A stretch of 64,000 nucleotides of DNA from Desulfosporosinus acidiphilus SJ4 (GTDB lineage: Bacteria; Bacillota; Desulfitobacteriia; Desulfitobacteriales; Desulfitobacteriaceae): NCBI RefSeq assembly GCF_000255115.2, contig NC_018068.1, forward strand, positions 2,823,977-2,887,976, in the 5' to 3' direction. Position numbers and translations under genes: made by a program. This document shows positions 24,406-33,817 of this stretch, piece after piece. The notes below the pieces were generated by a model. That model saw only the letters and a list, made by a program, of their open reading frames with translations, had not been told where the DNA came from and made no database searches. How positions within the stretch are numbered: the first letter of the stretch is position 1; each line of letters begins with the position of its first letter.

Positions 24406-24420
24406 TGGCATTATTCTTGC
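24406..24420 (+). promoter_or_regulatory. Sigma-54 promoter of the CoA-transferase/thiolase genes
   Basis: TGGCATTATTCTTGC has exact GG-N10-GC spacing and TTGC at -12. It lies 52 bases before the CoA-transferase ATG and is nearly identical to the Mop operon promoter (one base different). Confidence 0.82.
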
Positions 24421-24472
24421 AATAGTTGGAGACTGTCACAAAATTCATTGTCTTGAAAGGAGTATTTTCTCA

Positions 24473-25777
24473 ATGGATTGGAGAGAAACGTATAAGAGCC
24501 GCCTGACAACTGCTGACGAAGCAGTGAAAGTCGTTAAGTCAGGAGATTTTGTTATACCCGGCCATGCAGCAAGTGAATCAGAACTACTTGTAAATGCTCT
24601 TGTCAAACGTTACTTAGATTTAGAAAATGTTACCATTATTCAAGGGGTTGCTCTTGGCAGTTCGCCCTACTGCAAACCTGAAATGGAAGGCCATTTTATT
24701 CTAAAATCTATGTTCGTAGGGGCCAATACCCGCAAATCCGTCTGGGAAAACCGGGGAACATTCTTTCCTCTGATGTTTCATGAGTTTCCTCGGGCTTTTC
24801 GCGAAGGTTATTTGGGCTCTGATGTCTTCATCACAATGGTTAGTCCGCCTGATGAACATGGTTACTGCAGCTTGGGAATGTCCGTAGATCACTCGAAAGA
24901 GTTAGTTAGATGTGCAAAGACCGTCATTGCTGAAGTGAATCCTAATGTTCCTCGAACCTATGGAGATACCTTCGTTCATGTCAGTGATCTTGATTACATT
25001 GTCGAAAACGATGGTCCTCTACTGGAACTTAATCGTTTTGCGGCCATGGATGAGGTTACTCAAGCCATAGGGCGAAATGTCGCCGGGCTTATTAACGATG
25101 GCGACACTCTCCAAATGGGCGCCGGAACAATTCCCGATGCTATACTTCATTACCTCAAAGATAAAAGAGATCTGGGGATACATACGGAAATGTTTTCCGA
25201 TGGTCTCATCGATCTTATTGAGGCCGGAATCGTTAATTGCTCTAAAAAAACCATAAATCCTGGAAAAATTGTTGTAACCTTTGCAGAAGGAACTAAGAAA
25301 GTTTACGAATATATCGATAGAAATCCAATGTTTCAATTTCATCCCGTTGATTACGTCAACAACCCTTGCATCATTGCCCAACATGATAATATGGTCGCCA
25401 TTAATTCTGCTTTAGAAATTGACTTAAGCGGTCAAGTTTGTGCCGAAGCTCTCGGGGCTAAGCAATACAGCGGCATTGGCGGACAATTAGACTTTATTCG
25501 CGGCGCAGCGGCTGCCAAAAACGGCAGACCGGTCATTGTTTTACAGTCTACGGCTAAAAGCGCAACGATTTCCAGAATCTCCTGTCAATTAAAGCCGGGA
25601 ACCCCAGTCACTACAACTCGCAATGATGTTCACTGGGTCGCCACTGAATATGGTGCTGTCGATTTATTCTGTAAATCAGAAAAGGAAAGGGCCGCAGCTC
25701 TTATCAGCATTGCCCATCCCAACTTTAGAGATGAGCTTAAACGACAGTACCGTGAAATCTATGGCCGGGTTCTATAG
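24473..25777 (+). CDS. Acetyl-CoA hydrolase/transferase family CoA-transferase (4-hydroxybutyrate CoA-transferase-like)
   Basis: The 434-residue enzyme has GAGTIPDAI near residue 220, HTEMFSDGLIDLIEAG near 240 with the glutamate that forms the CoA thioester in class I CoA-transferases, and GIGGQLDFIRGAAAAKNG near 345. These fit butyryl- or 4-hydroxybutyrate-CoA:acetate transferases. The ATG at 24473 follows AAAGGAG. The longer frame runs through the sigma-54 promoter and is rejected. It would activate an imported carboxylate with acetyl-CoA as donor, then feed the thiolase steps. Confidence 0.88.
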   Translation: MDWRETYKSRLTTADEAVKVVKSGDFVIPGHAASESELLVNALVKRYLDLENVTIIQGVALGSSPYCKPEMEGHFILKSMFVGANTRKSVWENRGTFFPLMFHEFPRAFREGYLGSDVFITMVSPPDEHGYCSLGMSVDHSKELVRCAKTVIAEVNPNVPRTYGDTFVHVSDLDYIVENDGPLLELNRFAAMDEVTQAIGRNVAGLINDGDTLQMGAGTIPDAILHYLKDKRDLGIHTEMFSDGLIDLIEAGIVNCSKKTINPGKIVVTFAEGTKKVYEYIDRNPMFQFHPVDYVNNPCIIAQHDNMVAINSALEIDLSGQVCAEALGAKQYSGIGGQLDFIRGAAAAKNGRPVIVLQSTAKSATISRISCQLKPGTPVTTTRNDVHWVATEYGAVDLFCKSEKERAAALISIAHPNFRDELKRQYREIYGRVL

Positions 25778-25814
25778 TTAATAGTTTTATAATTAATAAC
25801 GAGGTGAAGTTAAT

Positions 25815-27122
25815 ATGAGCTTTCAAAAAAGCACGGACGATATCGTTTGCGTCAGCGCAGTCAGAACACCTTTTGGTAAATTCGGCGGTTCCATGAGGAA
25901 TATCGACATTTACGACCTTGGGGCCATTGCCATGAGAAACGCGATGGAAAAAATCAGCCTCGATCCCTCCTGCATCGATGAAGTATGGTGGGGCAATGGT
26001 GATACTACCAGCACAAAAGATCCATTTACTCCAGTTGTCGCTCGTCAGACAATGCTGAAAGCTGGGATTTCACCCGAGACCCCTTCCATCTCTTATGATC
26101 AAGCCTGCACCTCAGCTCTCAGTACCGTTAAATACGGAGCCCGAAGCATTAAACTTGGGGAAGCCAAAATTGTCATGACCGGGGGATCAACGAGTTTCAG
26201 CACTGTTCCCTTTTTACTGCGGGATATTCGCTGGGAAGGAAAAAAGCATTCTTCCTTTATGGTCGAAGATCCGATTATTCCCCTTGGCTACAAGGACTAT
26301 GCACCTGTTGCAGTAGATTCCGGCAATGTTGCCATTGAGTATGGCGTATCCCGCGAAGAACAAGATGAGTTAGCTTTAAGCAGTCATGTTAAATACGGTA
26401 AGGCCTGGGAGCGGGAATTTTTCAAAAATGAAATGCACCCCCTTGAGTTAACTCAAAAGGATAAAAAGGGAAATGTCATTTCTTCCAAAGTCTTAAATAT
26501 CGATGAGCAATTCCGTTCCGATATCAGTATGGATAAGCTTGAAAAATTAAAACCGATTTTCGGCAATCCAACCTGTACAGCAGGCAATGCTCCAGGAATG
26601 AATGACGGTGCTGCTGCCCAGATCATTACAACCAGAGAAAATGCCGAGAAATTGGGTCTGCCTATTCTTTATACCCTGGTTGCAATTTCTGCAATTGCCT
26701 TGCAGCCAAGAATTATGCCGGTATCACCTGCTTTTGCCATTAAAAAATGTCTTGATGAGGCAAAAATAACCATGAATGATCTTAACTATATTGAAATTAA
26801 TGAGGCCTTTGCCTGCGTCCCTTTAGTTTCACTTAAACTCTTGTCTAATGAACGATTCTTAAAGAGTGACTACAAGACAATGGTCAAAGAAGCTTCAGAT
26901 AAACCTATCTTAGATAATGATGATATTCAATACCGGAAACTTAAAGAAAAGCTCAATCCTAACGGAAGCGCCATTGCTGTAGGCCATCCCAACACAGCAA
27001 GCGGGGCACGAATCATGATGACTGCTGCTTATAATCTCAAAGAAAATGGCGGCGGCTACGCGGCTTGCGCAATTTGCGGCGGATTAACTCAAGGAGCAGG
27101 AGCAATTATTTGGGTCGAATAG
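25815..27122 (+). CDS. Acetyl-CoA C-acyltransferase (second thiolase)
   Basis: This 435-residue thiolase is longer than the first. It has the nucleophile in DQACTSALST near residue 96, NEAFACVPLVSL near 335, GHPNTASGAR near 397 and C-terminal CAICGGLTQGAG. An insertion of about 35 residues lies between NEAFA and GHPN, where loops shape substrate entry. GAGGTGAAG precedes the ATG, 37 bases after the CoA-transferase stop, so the genes are one operon. Two divergent thiolases in one regulon suggest different chain length or branched substrates. Confidence 0.88.
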   Translation: MSFQKSTDDIVCVSAVRTPFGKFGGSMRNIDIYDLGAIAMRNAMEKISLDPSCIDEVWWGNGDTTSTKDPFTPVVARQTMLKAGISPETPSISYDQACTSALSTVKYGARSIKLGEAKIVMTGGSTSFSTVPFLLRDIRWEGKKHSSFMVEDPIIPLGYKDYAPVAVDSGNVAIEYGVSREEQDELALSSHVKYGKAWEREFFKNEMHPLELTQKDKKGNVISSKVLNIDEQFRSDISMDKLEKLKPIFGNPTCTAGNAPGMNDGAAAQIITTRENAEKLGLPILYTLVAISAIALQPRIMPVSPAFAIKKCLDEAKITMNDLNYIEINEAFACVPLVSLKLLSNERFLKSDYKTMVKEASDKPILDNDDIQYRKLKEKLNPNGSAIAVGHPNTASGARIMMTAAYNLKENGGGYAACAICGGLTQGAGAIIWVE

Positions 27123-27246
27123 AATTTAAATTCACCCCAAAACTTATAGGTTCCTCCAACACCAATTAGCAAAGAGTTAAGAAATAAGTTTCATATTTAA
27201 TTTAAGAGAGATTCGTTATTTTGGGAGCGAATTTTAATTAAACGTT

Positions 27247-27290
27247 GAAAATCAGCCATAATTTGGACTTTCAAATCTTGGCTGATTTTT
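27247..27290. terminator. Bidirectional terminator between convergent genes
   Basis: Arms AAAATCAGCCA and TGGCTGATTTT enclose an inner ATTTG/CAAAT pairing. T-rich tracts on both strands serve the thiolase (plus) and the GTPase (minus) genes. Confidence 0.8.
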
Positions 27291-27305
27291 AGGCATACCA
27301 CAAAT

Positions 27306-29966
27306 CTATGTGAGTTTATCGTGTTCTTTTTTAATAAGATCTTTCATCTCTTGTTTTGTTTTCGGAGACAAGGTATCGCTTAAATAATTACGATTTTCTT
27401 TCTGTATAGCCTGATATTCCCGATTTATTCTTTCATTAGCCAAATCGATCTCAATCTTCAATTCTCGAGCGGATAACAAGGCACCTCCTGATCCTCGGAT
27501 AATGATCTGCTGTAAACCATCTGAGGTTGCCACTGTGATATTATATTGCTTCTGATGATCATAAGCGAACTTTTCAATATACTGGTCTGCCGTTTGGGCC
27601 TCCTTAGTAAAGACCAAATGAATATTATGATAGTCAATGACTTCTTCAGAATGCCCCAGAACAAGGTAGGCGTCAAAGACGGTGATGATTTGACACTTTC
27701 GAATCCCCTGATAATTACTTAGAATTTCAAGCAATTTCATCCTGGCGCCATCCATGTTGACATCTGCAAGCTCTTTTAGCCCAGGCCAGGCATAGATAAT
27801 ATTGTAGCCGTCAACAAGAAGATACTCTTCTTTCGTTTCCTTCAGCCTGCTCTCAGAGCTAAGCGATTCGTAATAACTTTCATGGGCTGTTTTGCGCTTT
27901 TTCCAAACAGCCTTTTTCCCTTGGTTGGCATAGGATGTGTTATTAATTATTTGATCAATCTCCTCTAAACTGATCCACTTTTCTTCTTTATATGAAGCCC
28001 GGTATGGGGCAGGTTCTCCATATAATTCTTCCTTTTTCTGAAGATAACTTTCAAGATGCATGTAATCCTTTACTTTATCCCACTCCACTAAAAAACCTGC
28101 ACCATGTGCACAAAAAACAGAACCTGTTGGATTTTCCGGGTCTCTTTCCGAGTCATATCCTATAGTTTCTATGACCTCAGCCCCATTATGGCACGGTTCG
28201 TAACCTTTCAGACTGCAAAACAACCTGCCGTGACCTTTGGTATAAGCGATGACTTCTTTCTGATAATTTTTCATCGCTATGACCGGAGCACTTCCCACGA
28301 GAACTGCCACCTCATCATTTGTCTGTGATACCTCACAGGTACCATACATTTTCTCAACATCTGTCATAGCTTTACCGACCATTTTTACCGGCAGTTCCAG
28401 TTGGAAGGTATAATAAGGCTCCAGTAAAATAGATTCAGCCTGCTTTAAACCCTGACGAACGGCACGGTAAGTAGCCTCACGAAAGTCCCCGCCTTCTGTA
28501 TGTTTATGGTGTGCTCTGCCTGAGACTAAGGTAATTTTCATATCAGTAATTGCAGACCCAGTAAGAATTCCCTTGTGTTCTTTTTCTTCCAGATGAGTTA
28601 AAACAAGTCGCTGCCAGCTTTTACTTAAGATGTCCTCACTGCAGTCTGTCCCAAACTGTAAACCACTGCCCTGTTCCCCTGGTTCCAATAAAAGATGAAC
28701 CTCCGCATAATGCCGTAAGGGCTCAAAGTGCCCCACTCCCTCTACTACATTGGCAATAGTTTCTTTATAGACTATTCTTCCGGCATCAAAGTCTACCCGT
28801 ACACCAAAACGGCTTAGAATAAGGCTCTGCAAAATTTCAATCTGTACCTCTCCCATGATTCGGGCTTGGATTTCCTGTAACTGCTCATCCCAGACTATAT
28901 GAAGTTCCGGCTCCTCTTCTTCAAGCTGGCGCAGCTTTGGAATCATCACTCTTGGGTCACAGCCTTCCGGAAGGATAATTTGATAGGACAGTACAGGCTC
29001 CAACACTGGTATAGTGGACGCTTCCTCGATCCCTAAGCCCTCTCCCGGTCTGGTTTGACTAAGTCCGGTAACTGCCAATATCGAACCGGCCTCTATCTCA
29101 TTCACTGTCTCGTACTTCTGACCGGAATAGATACGGATTTGGTTCACTTTCTCTTCCCACATGCCATTCCTTAAGACATCTTTCACCTTCAGTTTTCCAC
29201 CGGTCAGTTTCATATGGGTAAGACGGTTTCCTTGTTCATCTCTTGTAATTTTAAATATTCTCGCCCCGAATTCATCGGGATAGCCAGGCAGCTTGGCAAA
29301 GTTCACAAGGCCTTGCATAAATCGTTCGACGCCTTCTAATTTTAAAGCGGAACCGAAATAGCACGGAAATACTTTGCGCTCTTTGATTGCTCTCTTAATA
29401 GTTGCAGCTTCAAGTTTTCCTGTTTGCAGATAATCTTCCATCAAAATTTCGTCACACATAGCCAGTTGGTCGTAAAATCCGTCTGTCTCGACTAGTTCAA
29501 ATTCAATGCATCCGTCGTTCAGCTGCTTTTTTATTTCATTGATTAACTCGCCCTTATCCGTACCAATCTGATCCATCTTATTGATAAAGAGAAAAACAGG
29601 GATCTGATATATGGCGAGGAGCTGCCATAATGTTTTGGTATGTCCCTGCACCCCATCCGCACCGCTTATCACTAAAATGGCATAATCCAACACCTGAAGA
29701 GTCCTCTCCATTTCAGCCGAAAAGTCCGCGTGCCCTGGAGTATCAAGTAAGACAATCTGAGTATTCCCAATTTCAAAGATGGCCTGCTTGGAAAAAATCG
29801 TGATTCCCCTTGCCCTTTCCAGTTCATAGTTATCTAAATAGGCATCCTTATTGTCAACTCTCCCTAATTTTCCAATTTTGCCGCTCAGATAAAGCATACT
29901 CTCTGATAAGGTCGTCTTGCCTGCATCAACATGGGCCAATATTCCAACGACTAACTTTTTCATCAT
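27306..29966 (-). CDS. Tet(M)/EF-G-like ribosomal GTPase fused to YacP/Rae1-type NYN nuclease domain
   Basis: The 886-residue protein combines two modules. Residues 1-650 form a translation-factor GTPase of the ribosomal protection type: AHVDAGKTT (P-loop) near 11, RARGITI near 52, DTPGHADF near 75, NKMD near 129, and EF-G domains II-V afterwards. Residues about 695-860 form a YacP-like NYN domain (VDGYNIIYAWPGLKELA, FDAYLV, ADQYIEKFA, ATSDGLQQ) related to Rae1, a ribosome-associated mRNA endonuclease. AAAGGATTT precedes the ATG. A translation-quality or antibiotic-response role is plausible. Tetracycline resistance cannot be claimed from sequence. Confidence 0.87.
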   Translation of the reverse strand: MMKKLVVGILAHVDAGKTTLSESMLYLSGKIGKLGRVDNKDAYLDNYELERARGITIFSKQAIFEIGNTQIVLLDTPGHADFSAEMERTLQVLDYAILVISGADGVQGHTKTLWQLLAIYQIPVFLFINKMDQIGTDKGELINEIKKQLNDGCIEFELVETDGFYDQLAMCDEILMEDYLQTGKLEAATIKRAIKERKVFPCYFGSALKLEGVERFMQGLVNFAKLPGYPDEFGARIFKITRDEQGNRLTHMKLTGGKLKVKDVLRNGMWEEKVNQIRIYSGQKYETVNEIEAGSILAVTGLSQTRPGEGLGIEEASTIPVLEPVLSYQIILPEGCDPRVMIPKLRQLEEEEPELHIVWDEQLQEIQARIMGEVQIEILQSLILSRFGVRVDFDAGRIVYKETIANVVEGVGHFEPLRHYAEVHLLLEPGEQGSGLQFGTDCSEDILSKSWQRLVLTHLEEKEHKGILTGSAITDMKITLVSGRAHHKHTEGGDFREATYRAVRQGLKQAESILLEPYYTFQLELPVKMVGKAMTDVEKMYGTCEVSQTNDEVAVLVGSAPVIAMKNYQKEVIAYTKGHGRLFCSLKGYEPCHNGAEVIETIGYDSERDPENPTGSVFCAHGAGFLVEWDKVKDYMHLESYLQKKEELYGEPAPYRASYKEEKWISLEEIDQIINNTSYANQGKKAVWKKRKTAHESYYESLSSESRLKETKEEYLLVDGYNIIYAWPGLKELADVNMDGARMKLLEILSNYQGIRKCQIITVFDAYLVLGHSEEVIDYHNIHLVFTKEAQTADQYIEKFAYDHQKQYNITVATSDGLQQIIIRGSGGALLSARELKIEIDLANERINREYQAIQKENRNYLSDTLSPKTKQEMKDLIKKEHDKLT

Positions 29967-30001
29967 CTATTTCAAATCCTTTAATTTGTCTGTTCCCATA
30001 A

Positions 30002-30064
30002 AACGAGCTCGTTGACCTTTGTCGATTCTTTAATTATTATGATACGAGCAGGTTTGAAATACAA
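30002..30064 (-). promoter_or_regulatory. Candidate promoter and palindrome upstream of the GTPase-NYN gene
   Basis: TTGTAT, 17 bases and CATAAT occupy 30064-30036 on the minus strand. Downstream of them, the 12-bp palindrome AACGAGCTCGTT at 30002-30013 lies between the -10 and the start codon, where a repressor or leader structure could act. Confidence 0.4.
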
Positions 30065-30404
30065 GAATGAATCTAAAGACAGTACTTTCATAATTAAAAG
30101 CAATATGCGTATAGAATAAACTTCAGATTAAATAAAATACCAATTATATTATAAAATGACTCTCAATAATGTAAAAAGGTAATCAAGTACTAAAAATTCC
30201 ACACACTGTTTACCATTTAAGTTGACCCCAGCGGTCATATTGATAAAGAAAATACTCAGCAATCCACTGCAGGAATATGCTTAGAGAGTCGCAGTGCGGC
30301 GATAAGCTCATCTTTTATAGTTATGGCCGACGGTTAGATAGCTGTTACTTATACCAGGGGAAAGAAAAGGTAATATTTTATCGCTTAGCTTTGAGACCAG
30401 ATAA
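30065..30404. other. Intergenic stretch without a recognised feature
   Basis: AT-rich sequence between the GTPase-NYN promoter region and the aldo/keto reductase remnant. I see no plausible frame, RNA gene or repeat. Confidence 0.4.
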
Positions 30405-30447
30405 CATAAAAAGGCCCAAGGGGCGTTACTCAAACGCCCTCTTGGGC
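30405..30447 (-). terminator. Terminator overlapping the end of the aldo/keto reductase remnant
   Basis: On the minus strand GCCCAAGAGGGCGTT pairs with AACGCCCCTTGGGC (one bulge or mismatch) around TGAGT, followed by CTTTTTATG. The loop contains the stop codon of the remnant. Confidence 0.8.
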
Positions 30448-30708
30448 TGATTTTTCTTCTTTTAATTCTGCCTCTCTATTTTCTGCTGGGAAATTGCGGT
30501 GTACATCAAAGGTTGCTGATACATCTTTTAGGTGCTCAGTTATTTTCAGATGTTGAGGGCAGGCTTTTTCACATTCCTTACATTCTATACAATCACTTGC
30601 TCTGCCGTGGTTTGCGGCTAGGTTTATATAATAAACAAACTGACTTGAAAAATTATCAGTCGTAGCTCGTTTGGCGCTGTTATGCGCTGGTCTGGCATTA
30701 GGTCTCCT
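30430..30708 (-). pseudogene. C-terminal remnant of a 4Fe-4S aldo/keto reductase
   Basis: An open frame of about 92 codons without a usable start ends in a stretch containing NHGRASDCIECKECEKACPQHLKITEHLKDV. This is the characteristic C-terminal ferredoxin-like tail of clostridial Fe-S aldo/keto reductases. The catalytic barrel (about 280 residues) is missing; the frame is closed upstream by a TAA and then runs into the next intergenic region. A normal terminator still follows. This indicates a 5' deletion of a once functional gene. Confidence 0.75.
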
Positions 30709-30740
30709 TTAAAGCTTTATTATCTCTGCTACTTATTTTT

Positions 30741-31748
30741 CTAATAATTATTTGATACGCAATTCATACACAAAGGAGGTTCAAAAAAGTCAAATACTTG
30801 CTGGCCGCAGCGGAGGCAGAACCGTCGTTTTCCTTGATGCAAAAGAATTTTGCCAGTAAATAAACGATACGATAACGATCTGATGCCCATCCTTAAAGCT
30901 TTAGAACGGCATATACTGACACATCTTTGGCAGTGTGTGCATTTCAATGGTTCGTAAATCAAGGTTAACTGTTCTTTACTATCTTTCTTAGTCAAAGCTC
31001 CTTGAGGACAAATCTCCGAACATTCACCGCAATTGATACAACCTTCGCTCACAGTCAATACCGGCAGAGGAAGAGCCTTAATCGCTGGTTCACGCAATTT
31101 CCAAGTTCCCTCCAAAAACTGCCGTGTCTTCGGAATCGGATCTATTTCATCGGAGACGCCGCCTGCCATCATCGCCTCAAATTTCTCACGACTAATTTTC
31201 AGCAAGCTCTTTGACTTATTCTGTGCATCAAGTGATATGGTTTCGTCAATATCACTGTTCCCTTCGTCAGGTACAACCTTAATCTTGACCTGTGGATGAT
31301 CTTTCCATGCTTCATGCAATTCTTTAAACGTCTGCACACTGATTCTGCAAGCTTCTTTGTCCGGACAGTCTGAACATACTCCGGTGTATATTGTCAATTC
31401 CTTCTCCCCGGCATAAAGCATGAGCGTCATCCATAAGTCACGATCGAGAATCCCCAAACAAGGAATTTCATAACCTGCCTGCATTGCTTGGGGGCAGCTT
31501 AAGACAACTTTTTTTGTAGTCTTAATATACTCAAAAAGCTTCGCAGAACTGCGATAGACAAATCCGCCGCTTGGGCAGACTGCCAGGCAGACCCCACATT
31601 CCGTACAGTGTCGAGGGTTTAGTTCATAATACATAGAAATGGCTTGATGGGGACAAGCGTCAATGCACAGCCGGCAAATATTAACAAATTCCTTTTTGAC
31701 ATTGAGACAATTTACATGGTTATAGACAATTTGACAATGATTAATCAC
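30741..31748 (-). CDS. 4Fe-4S ferredoxin-type protein of the exported hydrogenase operon
   Basis: The 335-residue protein has paired cluster motifs at both ends: CRLCIDACPHQAI and CTECGVCLAVCP near residues 25-60, and CINCGECSEICPQGAL and CTHCQRCVSICRSKAL near 235-290, plus a CLRCGQQ...CMNC tail. The middle holds a cysteine-bearing region (CSDCPDKEAC). The start is GTG at 31748. No export signal is visible, so it probably acts in the cytoplasm, taking electrons from the membrane subunit. It is the fourth gene of the hydrogenase operon, 24 bases after the NrfD-like gene. Confidence 0.8.
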   Translation of the reverse strand: MINHCQIVYNHVNCLNVKKEFVNICRLCIDACPHQAISMYYELNPRHCTECGVCLAVCPSGGFVYRSSAKLFEYIKTTKKVVLSCPQAMQAGYEIPCLGILDRDLWMTLMLYAGEKELTIYTGVCSDCPDKEACRISVQTFKELHEAWKDHPQVKIKVVPDEGNSDIDETISLDAQNKSKSLLKISREKFEAMMAGGVSDEIDPIPKTRQFLEGTWKLREPAIKALPLPVLTVSEGCINCGECSEICPQGALTKKDSKEQLTLIYEPLKCTHCQRCVSICRSKALRMGIRSLSYRLFTGKILLHQGKRRFCLRCGQQVFDFFEPPLCMNCVSNNY

Positions 31749-31772
31749 TAGACACCTCTATTGTTCAAAAGC

Positions 31773-32996
31773 TTATCTCGCAGTAAATGCATAATCGGTA
31801 TCTTCGGGCATTAGATTGTCAACAGTCTCTGATCCTTGATGATGAATAATATTAAAGTTTTCAGCTATGAATAAATAAGCTAAACAAGCTATGGAGACTA
31901 AGCCTAAGCTGACTATAACCTCCGTCAGAGCGGGGAAATAATGACCGCCATATTGGTTTAAATATTTTCCCATTCCTGTGAACACGACATCAAACCGATT
32001 TAATATGACTCCGGCTACATCAAGTATTCCAAACCAAATTAATCCTTTGCGTGTCCCGGACAAGGAACTAAAGGCTATGATGATCGGTATCAATACGCCG
32101 AAAATCAACTCGGTTAGGAACATTATGCTAGGCAGATCAAATGCAAATACATTGGCAAAAGTTCCTTTTACCGCTATATCCACGATTTTTAAAATTAAAT
32201 ATAAGAGCATTGCTCCGCCAGAAATTCTGACTAACCCTCTAAGGACAGAACTGTCAACTTGATGATCAAATGCTTTACCTGAGAGAGTGCTTTCTATAAT
32301 AATCATGCCTGCCCCAACAAAAAATGATGACAGCAGGAAGAACGGCGGCAGAAATACCGACCACCAAAGAGGATTCTCTTTGCCAACCATAATATAAAAG
32401 AGTTCGCCCAGTGACGATTGATGTAGTGTTGGCAGAGTAATACCCACGATCAACAATACAGGCATTGCTTTCTTAAGAAAATTGTGTAAACCTTTAAACA
32501 CTTTCTCTGTTGCTACTTCGCAGAATTCCAAAACCTGAATCAGAGTATAACAAGAAACGCACCAGAAAACTTCAAACAATACACTGGTATGTCCCCATGA
32601 TACATAGGGTCTCCAGAAGTTAAACCATTGTCCTACTTCAATCAACAGCCCAAGTACGACGACGATATAACCTAATAAAGATGTCAGCATAGTACTTCTG
32701 GCAATTGGATAAAACTTATCACGACGCAGTACATAGACTATAAGGCAGGTTCCATATCCGCCGCCTGCCAGGGCAACCCCTAGCAAAACGTCAAAGGCAA
32801 TCCATAATCCCCAGGGCCATTGGTCGTTAAGGTTGGTGGTCGCTCCCAAGCCAAAGATAAAACGCACCAAGATGACAGCTATAGCTGCGGCGGCGATGGC
32901 CATAAACATTAATCTTACGGGGGTTATTTTAAACCTCCATCTGAGACTGTTTAATTTCTTCCCTGGTTGTTTTTCGAATGTGGTAATAATATCCAT
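31773..32996 (-). CDS. NrfD/HybB/PsrC-like membrane subunit
   Basis: The 407-residue protein has eight to ten hydrophobic helices and NrfD-family signatures such as DQWPWGLWIAFDVLLGVALAGGGY near 60 and FWCVSCYTLIQVLEFCE near 155. Such subunits carry electrons between an exported Fe-S protein and membrane quinone, or conduct protons. The ATG at 32996 is chosen because GGAGGG precedes it; a longer start at 33011 overlaps that site. It lies between the HybA-like gene and a cytoplasmic ferredoxin-like gene. Confidence 0.88.
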   Translation of the reverse strand: MDIITTFEKQPGKKLNSLRWRFKITPVRLMFMAIAAAAIAVILVRFIFGLGATTNLNDQWPWGLWIAFDVLLGVALAGGGYGTCLIVYVLRRDKFYPIARSTMLTSLLGYIVVVLGLLIEVGQWFNFWRPYVSWGHTSVLFEVFWCVSCYTLIQVLEFCEVATEKVFKGLHNFLKKAMPVLLIVGITLPTLHQSSLGELFYIMVGKENPLWWSVFLPPFFLLSSFFVGAGMIIIESTLSGKAFDHQVDSSVLRGLVRISGGAMLLYLILKIVDIAVKGTFANVFAFDLPSIMFLTELIFGVLIPIIIAFSSLSGTRKGLIWFGILDVAGVILNRFDVVFTGMGKYLNQYGGHYFPALTEVIVSLGLVSIACLAYLFIAENFNIIHHQGSETVDNLMPEDTDYAFTAR

Positions 32997-33027
32997 GGTT
33001 TTTCCCTCCATTCATTTTCTTGTTCTA

Positions 33028-33804
33028 TTACTCCAGAGGTTCCTTATTTTTATTGTTATAAATATAGAGTCCTGCTAAAATAGCCGCCCAAGTACCGCCT
33101 ATAAATGGTGTAAGTTTCATATAACCCTCTGTATAAGAAGGTAAGGGCTTAGTGGTTACATCAGTTCTAAATCTCATCTGTTCAAATGGCGTGTCTGAAA
33201 TATACAGCCAAGATGTTCCTCCCGCTTCTTTTTCACCATAGACTTTGTTTAGATAGCCGTTTTCTTTGATTCTTTTTTTGGCTTCTGCCAACAATTGGTC
33301 TCTGTCCCCAAATTTAATGGCTCCTGTCGGACATACCGAAGTGCATGCTGTTTCCATATTGTTTGCAACCCTTGATGGGCACATCTGGCACTTGCTTACT
33401 CCAGGAATTGCCTTTTTCCATTCATATCTTAATATGTCGAAGGGACAGGCCATCATGCAATAGCGGCAGCCTACACACAACTTCTGATCATAGATAACAG
33501 GTCCTTCGGGAAGCTTTTGCAAGGCCTTGGAGAAACAGGCTGATGCACAGGCTGGGTCTTCACAGTGCAAACATTGAGTTTTGACATATCTCCAGACTGA
33601 TGCACCATTCTTCTTGATGTCATACTGATTGATTGATGTCCATTCTTCAGGCCATAAGCCTTTGTTCGGTTCCTTAGCTCGGTCTAACGCCGTCTTATTC
33701 TTCTCCTGCGGATCCCATCCAAGTTCATTCCACAATTTGCAAGCTACCGAACAGCTTTCGCAACCAATACATTTTGGTATATCCACGAGTACTCCCTTTG
33801 CCAT
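33028..33804 (-). CDS. HybA/DmsB-like four-cluster ferredoxin with C-terminal anchor
   Basis: The 258-residue protein shows four cysteine clusters: CIGCESCSVACK near 13, CLHCEDPACASACF near 78, CVGCRYCMMACPFDI near 111, and CQMCPSRVANNMETACTSVCPTGAI near 134. A single hydrophobic segment (TPFIGGTWAAILAGLYIY) near 235 anchors it. No signal peptide of its own is seen, so it may be co-exported with the Tat-dependent hydrogenase, as with HybA relatives. AGGAGGTG precedes the ATG. It should carry electrons between hydrogenase and the NrfD-like subunit. Confidence 0.9.
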   Translation of the reverse strand: MAKGVLVDIPKCIGCESCSVACKLWNELGWDPQEKNKTALDRAKEPNKGLWPEEWTSINQYDIKKNGASVWRYVKTQCLHCEDPACASACFSKALQKLPEGPVIYDQKLCVGCRYCMMACPFDILRYEWKKAIPGVSKCQMCPSRVANNMETACTSVCPTGAIKFGDRDQLLAEAKKRIKENGYLNKVYGEKEAGGTSWLYISDTPFEQMRFRTDVTTKPLPSYTEGYMKLTPFIGGTWAAILAGLYIYNNKNKEPLE

Positions 33805-33817
33805 CTTCTTTCACCTC

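Noticed and set aside
27306-29966. Calling the GTPase-NYN protein a tetracycline resistance gene
   Set aside because: The GTPase part is only of the same broad family. Resistance cannot be deduced from the motifs and the NYN fusion suggests another role.
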